Source: Iodidimonas sp. SYSU 1G8 (GTDB lineage Bacteria; Pseudomonadota; Alphaproteobacteria; SMXS01). From it: DNA of 64,000 nt. Position 1 is the first letter of the stretch. Every line of letters starts with the position of its first letter. A model generated the notes under the pieces. That model had not been told where the DNA came from. It was given only the letters and a program-made list of their open reading frames with translations, and made no database searches. The stretch covers positions 744,001 through 808,000 of the forward strand of contig NZ_JBBYXJ010000001.1 in the NCBI RefSeq assembly GCF_039655775.1, read 5' to 3'. Positions 58,693-64,000 of this stretch are shown piece after piece. The position numbers and the translations under genes are program-made.

Positions 58693-58723
58693 CGCTCCGT
58701 CATCCCGGCGGGATGACGGAGCG
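58693..58723. terminator. Perfect 14-bp hairpin between convergent crotonase and TfoX genes
   Basis: CGCTCCGTCATCCC and its exact complement enclose a 3-base loop; the plus strand continues ATCTTTAC. Position between two converging genes suggests a bidirectional terminator. The CGTCATCCCG core also resembles dispersed repeats known in some alphaproteobacteria. Confidence 0.7.
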
Positions 58724-58727
58724 ATCT

Positions 58728-59090
58728 TTACGATTTCCCGGATTTCACACGCTTCGTGGATGCCGCCCGCACTGCCTCGTCGAGAGCCTTGCGCGCCCAC
58801 TCGGCCATGTCGTCCGGTTCATCGAGCAGCGCCTCGGGCACCTCGTGATAGGACAGGATGCCGCGCGCTCCCTTGGCCGTCTCATAGCTGAAAGGCCGGC
58901 AGCCGGCGGCCTCGAAGTCTGGACGATTGCCCGCGCCTGATTTCAGGTACAGCCGGTCGCCGGCGATCAGGCCGAACATGACGCCATCCCGAAAAAGACC
59001 CACGCCGCCAAACATGCGTCTCGGGGTAACGCCCTGCAACGGCTCCATCAGTTCCATGATGAAAGCCGCGAATTCGGCGCTGACCGCCAA
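58728..59090 (-). CDS. TfoX N-terminal domain protein
   Basis: The 120-residue product carries the TfoX_N fold (RRMFGGVGLFRDGVMFGLIAGDRLYLK), named for the Haemophilus competence regulator TfoX/Sxy. It has only the N-terminal domain, lacking the C-terminal half of TfoX. Small single-domain versions are common in alphaproteobacteria and their role is unknown; competence regulation should not be assumed, even though comEC is in the same window. It starts one base after the ferredoxin stop and probably shares its transcript. Confidence 0.85.
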   Translation of the reverse strand: MAVSAEFAAFIMELMEPLQGVTPRRMFGGVGLFRDGVMFGLIAGDRLYLKSGAGNRPDFEAAGCRPFSYETAKGARGILSYHEVPEALLDEPDDMAEWARKALDEAVRAASTKRVKSGKS

Positions 59091-59091
59091 C

Positions 59092-59427
59092 TCAGACGTC
59101 CATCATGTTGACCGTGGCGCCAGGCAGGCGAACGACGAGCCCATCCACCTCGTCGGTCAACACAAGCTGACAGCCAAGTCGCGACGTCGGACGCAGGCCG
59201 AACGCCAGGTCGAGCATGTCTTCCTCGTCCTGGCTCGGCTTGGGTAATTTCGCATAGAACGTCTTGTCGACGATGACATGACAGGTCGAGCAGGCCATCG
59301 ACCCCTCGCATACACCCTCGATGTCGATGTCGTTGTCATGGGCAATTTCCAAGACCGACTCACCGGCCTTGGCGGTCACCTCTTTACGGGTCTGTCCATC
59401 CGCGCTGACGAAAATCATCCTGGGCAT
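59092..59427 (-). CDS. fdx: 2Fe-2S ferredoxin, adrenodoxin type
   Basis: The 111-residue protein has the four cluster ligands Cys40, Cys46, Cys49 and Cys86 in the pattern C-x5-C-x2-C-x36-C (GVCEGSMACSTCHV, GCQLVL). This is the Fdx/adrenodoxin class that supplies electrons to Fe-S cluster assembly by IscS-IscU. Its place 4 bp after iscS supports that job. The conserved acidic patch DEEDMLDLAFGL, which contacts redox partners, is present. Confidence 0.95.
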   Translation of the reverse strand: MPRMIFVSADGQTRKEVTAKAGESVLEIAHDNDIDIEGVCEGSMACSTCHVIVDKTFYAKLPKPSQDEEDMLDLAFGLRPTSRLGCQLVLTDEVDGLVVRLPGATVNMMDV

Positions 59428-59431
59428 CGGG

Positions 59432-60598
59432 TCAAACCGCCTTTCTCAGTCTGGTTACGTTGCTCGTCACCGTATCGATGGCGTAATCGATTTCAGCATC
59501 CGTGGTAAAGCGGCCGATGCCGAAGCGGATGCTGGCCTGCGCCAGCCTTTCCGGAATCCCGAGCGCACGCAATACATACGACGGTTCAGCCACCGCGGAT
59601 GCACAGGCGGCGCCGGACGAGACCGCCAGCTCGCGGAGCCGCGCCAGCAGCAACGCACCGTCCACATCGGGAAAACTCAGGCTGACATTGCCGGGGATCC
59701 GGCGGTGTCGATGGCCATTCAGCACGGCGTCGGGCAGGCGGGCGCGGATGCCGTCCACAAACCGGTCGAACTGGCCGCGCAACCGTATCGCCTCGGCAGC
59801 CATTTCGCCGCTCGCGGTGGCGCACGCGCTGCCCAGCCCCACGCAGAGCGCCGGCGAGAGCGTGCCGGAGCGCAAGCCGCCTTCCTGGCCGCCGCCGCTC
59901 ATGATGGGATCCAGCTTCAGGCGCGCGCCGGCCCGCACATAGAGCGCGCCGATGCCTTTCGGACCGTAGAGCTTGTGGCCGGAAATGCTCATCATGTCGA
60001 TGTTATCGGCGGTGACATCCAGCGGCATCTTGCCAACCGCCTGGGCCGCATCCGTGTGGAAGAATACACGCCTCTCACGGCAGACAGCGCCGATCCCGGC
60101 CAGGTTTTGGATCACGCCAATCTCGTTGTTCACCGACATGACCGACACCAGCAGCGTTCGCTCGGTGATCGACTCGCGCAATCCATCTAGATCGACGATC
60201 CCATCGGCCGCGACCGGCAAATAGGTGACCGAATAGCCTTCCCGTTCCATCGCCGCCATGGATTCGAGCACGCATTTGTGTTCGGTGGCGACGGTGATCA
60301 TATGATCGCGGTACTTGCGATAGAACCGTCCCGCGCCCTTGATCGCCAGGTTGTTGGACTCCGTGGCGCCGGAGGTGAATACGATCTCCTTCTCCTGCGC
60401 GCCGATGGTGGCGGCGACTTGCGCGCGAGCCCTTTCCACGGCGTCCGCCGTTTCCCAACCATATTTGTGGCTGCTGGAATGCGGGTTGCCGAACTTGCCC
60501 GTGAGATAGGGCATCATGTCCTCGAGCACGCGCGGATCGAGCGGCGTGGTCGCCTGATAGTCCATATAGATCGGCAGGGAAATCTTGGCGTCGGACAT
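59432..60598 (-). CDS. iscS: Cysteine desulfurase IscS-like
   Basis: This PLP enzyme takes sulfur from cysteine for Fe-S clusters and thiolated tRNA. PLP binds Lys209 (SISGHKLYGPKG), and the mobile catalytic Cys332 lies in SSGAACASAVAEPSYVL, with the EPSYVLRALG block typical of IscS (group I desulfurases). The 388-residue length is slightly short but lacks nothing obvious. It overlaps the second desulfurase by one base. No iscU, iscA, hscAB or suf gene is in the window. Confidence 0.93.
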   Translation of the reverse strand: MSDAKISLPIYMDYQATTPLDPRVLEDMMPYLTGKFGNPHSSSHKYGWETADAVERARAQVAATIGAQEKEIVFTSGATESNNLAIKGAGRFYRKYRDHMITVATEHKCVLESMAAMEREGYSVTYLPVAADGIVDLDGLRESITERTLLVSVMSVNNEIGVIQNLAGIGAVCRERRVFFHTDAAQAVGKMPLDVTADNIDMMSISGHKLYGPKGIGALYVRAGARLKLDPIMSGGGQEGGLRSGTLSPALCVGLGSACATASGEMAAEAIRLRGQFDRFVDGIRARLPDAVLNGHRHRRIPGNVSLSFPDVDGALLLARLRELAVSSGAACASAVAEPSYVLRALGIPERLAQASIRFGIGRFTTDAEIDYAIDTVTSNVTRLRKAV

Positions 60599-61725
60599 CA
60601 GCCGGCCTTTCTGCGCGCCATGCGCGCGCGCATCGCGCTCCAGGCGTCGAAGAGCCGGTCCATGTCCCGGGCTGTCGTGGCCCAGCCCAGACTGACCCGG
60701 ATCGCCGATCCGGCGATCCTGGCATCAAAGCCCATGGCCGAGAGGACTCGGGAAGCGCGCACCTTGCCCGAGGAACAGGCAGCGCCGGCACTAACGCCAA
60801 CCCCCGCCAGATCGAGCGCCATCACCTGGGTCTCGCTGGGTGTGCCTGGCAACCCGACGCAGCTGGTGTTGGGAAGCCGCGCGGCCGAACCGGCGACGAT
60901 CACCGCCTCTGGCGCCTCCGCCATCACTCGGCGCTCCCACGCGTCCCGCAACGGCGCCAGCGCGTCCTGCAACGACACCGCGGCCTGTGCCGCCACGCCG
61001 AAGCCGACGATCCCGGGCACGTTTTCCGTCCCCGAGCGCCTGCCCTGCTCCTGCCCGCCGCCGCGAACCAAAGGCGTCAGCGCGCAGACCTCGCGCACCA
61101 CGAGCGCCCCGACCCCTTGCGGCCCGCCCAGCTTGTGCGCCGACAGGCTGAGACAATCGGCGTCCATGTCCTCGAACGACAAGGCGATCTTGCCGGCGGC
61201 CTGCACGGCATCGCAATGAAGGCGCGCGCCCATGCGGCGAACCAGCGCGGCGACCGCCGCGACGGGCTGCGCCACGCCCGTCTCGTTATTGGCCACCATG
61301 ACCGACACCAGCGTGCCGCCATCGCGCGGGAAGCCCGAGAGCACCGCCTCCAGCGCCGCGAGATCGATGACGCCGTCGTGATCGACCGCAACAGTCGTCA
61401 CGGGCAGGCCGCTCCCCGCCGCCGTATCGGCGATGGAATCGTGCTCGACGGCGGAGATGACGAGCCGCGCCGCGCCCGTTCGCGTCAGGGCCGCCGCATT
61501 GGATTCCGAGCCGCCGCTGGTGAACACGATCTCCGAGGGCTTGCAGCCGACCAGTCCGGCGACTTGGGCCCGGGCCTGCTCGACCGCCGCGCGCGCCGCC
61601 CGTCCCGGCCGGTGCACCGAAGACGGATTGCCGACGCGCGAGAGGGTCTCGCTCATGGCGGAGATGACGTCGGGACGAACGGGCGCGGTCGCGTTGTAGT
61701 CCAGATAGACGTAAGGCAGCGTCAT
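60598..61725 (-). CDS. Second class V aminotransferase / cysteine desulfurase, NifS-IscS family
   Basis: The 375-residue protein is a cysteine desulfurase homologue of the same group I as the next gene: PLP lysine Lys198 in SLSAHKLGGPQGVG and catalytic Cys317 in SAGAACSSGKVRASRVL. The start at 61725 has GGTGAGG just upstream; a GTG or ATG at 61743 is possible. In many alphaproteobacteria two such genes lie side by side next to an alpha/beta hydrolase and the suf cluster. This copy lacks the EPSYVL motif of IscS, so it may serve a different acceptor. Confidence 0.9.
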   Translation of the reverse strand: MTLPYVYLDYNATAPVRPDVISAMSETLSRVGNPSSVHRPGRAARAAVEQARAQVAGLVGCKPSEIVFTSGGSESNAAALTRTGAARLVISAVEHDSIADTAAGSGLPVTTVAVDHDGVIDLAALEAVLSGFPRDGGTLVSVMVANNETGVAQPVAAVAALVRRMGARLHCDAVQAAGKIALSFEDMDADCLSLSAHKLGGPQGVGALVVREVCALTPLVRGGGQEQGRRSGTENVPGIVGFGVAAQAAVSLQDALAPLRDAWERRVMAEAPEAVIVAGSAARLPNTSCVGLPGTPSETQVMALDLAGVGVSAGAACSSGKVRASRVLSAMGFDARIAGSAIRVSLGWATTARDMDRLFDAWSAMRARMARRKAG

Positions 61726-62026
61726 GACCTCACCTTGACCCATGGGCGGACGTGGACGCCGCCAGACACAGATTCGCTAAGAAAGCCATGATCCGATGCT
61801 CGCATTGCCACGGTTTGGTGTTATAACACGCCGCGCTGCGATTTCCGGCTATGGCCGGACTCGACCTCTTGCAGCCTTAGAATTACGTGTTATCTGCGTG
61901 TCGTTCCGCGCGCGTCAAGATGCGGTCAGCGCAATGCCCTGGCTGTAAAACATTTTGGGGCCGCTGCCAAACGTGTTTTGGCACTGTCGGACCGGACACC
62001 CAGGTCAAGCTTGGGAGAAGCTGTGA
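61726..62026. promoter_or_regulatory. Divergent intergenic region with palindromes
   Basis: These 301 bp separate the second desulfurase from the hydrolase. They hold a perfect 12-bp palindrome GTGTTATAACAC (61818-61829), a half-copy GTGTTAT (61887-61893), and CCAAA-CGTGT-TTTGG (61967-61981), which can also pair with an upstream TTTTGG (61953-61958). A -10-like TATAAC is inside the first palindrome. Regulation by an Rrf2-type (IscR-like) protein would fit the neighbours, but I cannot match a known motif. Confidence 0.4.
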
Positions 62027-62665
62027 ATGCCCGAGGTCATTTTCCCCGGCCCCGACGGCCGACTGGAAGGCCGCTACCAACCGCCAAAGATGAAGAATGC
62101 GCCCATTGCGCTGATCCTCCACCCGCATCCGCGGTTCGGCGGCACCATGAACAACAAGGTGGTCTATCACCTGTACCACGCCTTCGCGCGCCGTGGCTTC
62201 GCCGTCCTGCGCTTCAACTTCCGGGGTGTGGGCCGCAGCCAGGGCGAATTCGACAATGGCATCGGCGAGCTCAGCGACGCCGCGTCGGCGCTGGACTGGC
62301 TGCAGACCTATAATCCGGATGCGCCGAGCTGCTGGATCGCCGGCTTCTCGTTCGGCGCATGGATCGGCATGCAACTGCTGATGCGCCGCCCTGAAATCCA
62401 GGGCTTCATCTCGGTGGCCCCGCCGGCGAGCATGTACGACTTCAACTTCCTGGCCCCCTGCCCATCATCGGGCATCATCATCCAGGGCACCGCCGACGAA
62501 GTCGTGCCCCAGGAGTCCACCGCCAAGCTGGCCGAAAAACTGCAGGCGCAGAAGGGCATCACCGTGGACTACGTCACCATCCCCGGCGCCAGCCATTTCT
62601 ACGAAAACCACATGGACCAACTGGTCGGTTCGGTCGATGGCTACCTGGACAAGCGCCTGATCTGA
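62027..62665 (+). CDS. Alpha/beta hydrolase
   Basis: The 212-residue protein is a compact alpha/beta hydrolase. The nucleophile elbow is IAGFSFGAWIGMQLL (serine in G-F-S-F-G), the oxyanion region LILHPHPRFGGTMNN, an aspartate in IIIQGTADEVVP and the histidine in IPGASHFYENH, completing a Ser-Asp-His triad. GGAGA precedes the ATG. Family members often lie beside the cysteine desulfurase/suf genes in alphaproteobacteria, but no biochemical role is established. It converges on anmK. Confidence 0.9.
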   Translation: MPEVIFPGPDGRLEGRYQPPKMKNAPIALILHPHPRFGGTMNNKVVYHLYHAFARRGFAVLRFNFRGVGRSQGEFDNGIGELSDAASALDWLQTYNPDAPSCWIAGFSFGAWIGMQLLMRRPEIQGFISVAPPASMYDFNFLAPCPSSGIIIQGTADEVVPQESTAKLAEKLQAQKGITVDYVTIPGASHFYENHMDQLVGSVDGYLDKRLI

Positions 62666-62675
62666 TCTGGGAAGC

Positions 62676-62692
62676 GCGGTCCGCCGGACCGC
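62676..62692. terminator. Short hairpin between convergent hydrolase and anmK
   Basis: GCGGTCC-GCC-GGACCGC is a perfect 7-bp stem that reaches into the anmK stop codon. No T-run follows on either strand, so termination is only likely. Confidence 0.4.
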
Positions 62693-63816
62693 TAACCCGC
62701 CCGGTAGAGCCGTCCACCCGTCAGCGGCTCTGAAACACCCGTGGTCGTCGGCAGGCTGAGGGGCATGCCCTTGGCCGACCGCACCGCCAGAAACGCGAAC
62801 GCCTCGGCTTCGAGGAAATCGCCCCGCAGCCCGACCGCCTCGACGGGATCCACCGGCACCTGAACCGTCCGCTGCAATCCTTCCATGATCACGGGGTTCT
62901 TCCGTCCGCCGCCGCAAACGAGCCAGCGCCCCGGCGCGGTCGGCATAATCTTACGGCTCGCAGCGATGGTCGCGACGGTCAGCGCCGTCAGCGTGGCGGC
63001 GCCATCCTCCGGCGAGAGCGCCGCGACCATGTCGATGGGAAAATCATTCCGGTCCAATGACTTGGGAAATGCCCTCGTGAAATAGGGATGGGACAGAGCC
63101 GCGGCGACCACCGAGTCATCCACACGTCCCGACGCCGCCAGCGCCCCGTCCAGATCCAGCTCGGCACCGGTGTGCGTCTGCAGCCAGTCATTGATCAGGG
63201 CGTTGCCCGGCCCGGTGTCGAACGCGATCACGCCTCCGTCCCGGTCCAGATAGGTGATATTGGCCACGCCGCCGATGTTGAGGATGGCGACCGGCCAGTC
63301 GTCGTCGGCCAGTCCGGCTGACCGCAGCAGCGCCTGATGATAGAGCGGCACCAGGGGCGCCCCCTCGCCGCCCGCCGCCACGTCGGCGGAACGGAAATCA
63401 TTCACCACCGGGATTCCCAGCTCCTGCGCCAGCAGCGCGCCATCGCCGATCTGCCATGTCCAGCCTTCGACAGGACGGTGCAGCAGCGTCTGGCCGTGAA
63501 ACCCGACCAGATCAATCGCATCCGTATCCAGTCCGGCGCCCTCCAGAAGGCTCTCCACCGCCCGTGCATGGGCGCGCGTCAGGTCCTGTTCCACGGCGTG
63601 CACGACCGGGGACCCGAACAGCCCCCGCCCCTGTTCGGCCGCCATGTCCAGCAACATCCTGAGACGCATGGTTTGCGCCCGGCTGTACGGCTGGAAATAG
63701 GTAGGGCCAAGATGCTCGACAGTTTCACCATCGGTGCGCAGCAGCGCGACGTCGATTCCGTCGAGCGAGGTGCCGCTCATGAGGCCGATGGCCGTGAGTT
63801 CCGCCTTTTTGGTCAT
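62692..63816 (-). CDS. anmK: Anhydro-N-acetylmuramic acid kinase
   Basis: AnmK opens and phosphorylates 1,6-anhydro-MurNAc released from the cell wall, giving MurNAc-6-phosphate for recycling. The N-terminal [18 protein letters not shown] and the block [10 protein letters not shown] are typical, as are [12 protein letters not shown] and [13 protein letters not shown]. The start [11 protein letters not shown] at 63816 fits the family. The protein is 374 residues. It diverges from tyrS, the common alphaproteobacterial arrangement. Confidence 0.96.
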   Translation of the reverse strand: MTKKAELTAIGLMSGTSLDGIDVALLRTDGETVEHLGPTYFQPYSRAQTMRLRMLLDMAAEQGRGLFGSPVVHAVEQDLTRAHARAVESLLEGAGLDTDAIDLVGFHGQTLLHRPVEGWTWQIGDGALLAQELGIPVVNDFRSADVAAGGEGAPLVPLYHQALLRSAGLADDDWPVAILNIGGVANITYLDRDGGVIAFDTGPGNALINDWLQTHTGAELDLDGALAASGRVDDSVVAAALSHPYFTRAFPKSLDRNDFPIDMVAALSPEDGAATLTALTVATIAASRKIMPTAPGRWLVCGGGRKNPVIMEGLQRTVQVPVDPVEAVGLRGDFLEAEAFAFLAVRSAKGMPLSLPTTTGVSEPLTGGRLYRAG

Positions 63817-63874
63817 ATGCTCTTGTGTTAGGTACGGGCGCGAGTTCGCCGTTACCCTAGCATCGAGCACTGCA

Positions 63875-64000
63875 ATGACCGAGCCGAAATCAGATTTCCT
63901 GCGCGCCATCGTCGATCGTGGCTACCTGCATCAGGCCACGGATTTCGAAGGTCTCGACGCGGCCCTGACCAAGGGCACGGTCACGGCCTATATCGGTTTC
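63875..64000 (+). CDS. tyrS: Tyrosine--tRNA ligase, N-terminal part (cut by window edge)
   Basis: Only the first 42 codons are visible, from an ATG at 63875. The sequence [22 protein letters not shown] followed by GTVTAYIGF matches the start of bacterial TyrRS, which continues beyond the edge with its HIGH-type motif. It is divergent from anmK with 58 bp between the starts. Confidence 0.9.
   Translation, partial: MTEPKSDFLRAIVDRGYLHQATDFEGLDAALTKGTVTAYIGF

Noticed and set aside
58728-59090. Reading TfoX-domain gene plus comEC as evidence of natural competence
   Set aside because: Single-domain TfoX_N proteins and ComEC are both widespread in non-competent bacteria, and the two genes are 57 kb apart; no pilus or DNA-processing genes are in the window.

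Overview
The window is a G+C-rich, densely coded stretch of a bacterial chromosome. Gene order points firmly to an alphaproteobacterium: comEC/gltX/gltA, then rpsB-tsf-pyrH-frr-uppS-cdsA-dxr-rseP-bamA-skp-fabZ, dnaE, lolDC-proS, a complete nuoA-N operon running into birA-rnj-mce-DUF1467, tRNA-Asp/Val-hupB-lon-clpX-clpP-tig, nnr/glnB-glnA, parE, and iscS/ferredoxin. The 440-residue-class prolyl-tRNA synthetase and the single LolC/E-type permease fit this. The order or genus cannot be fixed from the sequence alone. I see no IS element, prophage, CRISPR array or integrase; nearly everything is housekeeping.

Layout. 1-4.1 kb: comEC (cut by the left edge) diverges from gltX and gltA. 4.1-14.9 kb: a minus-strand block for translation (rpsB, tsf, frr), UMP kinase, isoprenoid and phospholipid precursors (dxr, uppS, cdsA) and outer-membrane assembly (rseP, bamA, skp, fabZ). 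15.0-19.2 kb: NUDIX hydrolase and dnaE. 19.4-19.9 kb: a small, A+T-richer orphan with a TonB C-terminal domain. 19.9-23.1 kb: lolD-lolC-proS. 23.6-40.8 kb: one long operon with all 14 complex I subunits followed by birA, rnj, mce and a DUF1467 gene, with a clear promoter at one end and a clear terminator at the other. 40.9-48.3 kb: two identical tRNA-Asp genes, tRNA-Val, hupB, lon, clpX, clpP, tig and tRNA-Leu. 48.4-53.2 kb: nnr, tRNA-His, an aminotransferase, and glnB-glnA behind a near-consensus sigma-54 promoter. 53.4-58.7 kb: parE, a DEAD-box helicase with a histone-H1-like tail, and a crotonase. 58.7-64.0 kb: TfoX-like protein, 2Fe-2S ferredoxin, two adjacent cysteine desulfurases, an alpha/beta hydrolase, anmK and the first 42 codons of tyrS.

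The most interesting signal is an absence. The usual alphaproteobacterial order is bamA-(skp)-lpxD-fabZ-lpxA-lpxI-lpxB-gltA. Here lpxD, lpxA, lpxI and lpxB are all missing: skp, fabZ and gltA are separated only by short gaps carrying terminators. BamA, Skp, RseP and LolCD show the cell still has an outer membrane, so it may lack canonical lipid A or make it from genes elsewhere. Secondary leads are a structured A+T-rich segment upstream of proS that ends in a strong terminator (possible small RNA), the TonB-C orphan, the helicase tail, palindromes between the second desulfurase and the hydrolase, and inverted repeats at the clpP and clpX promoters. I found no convincing wholly new system.
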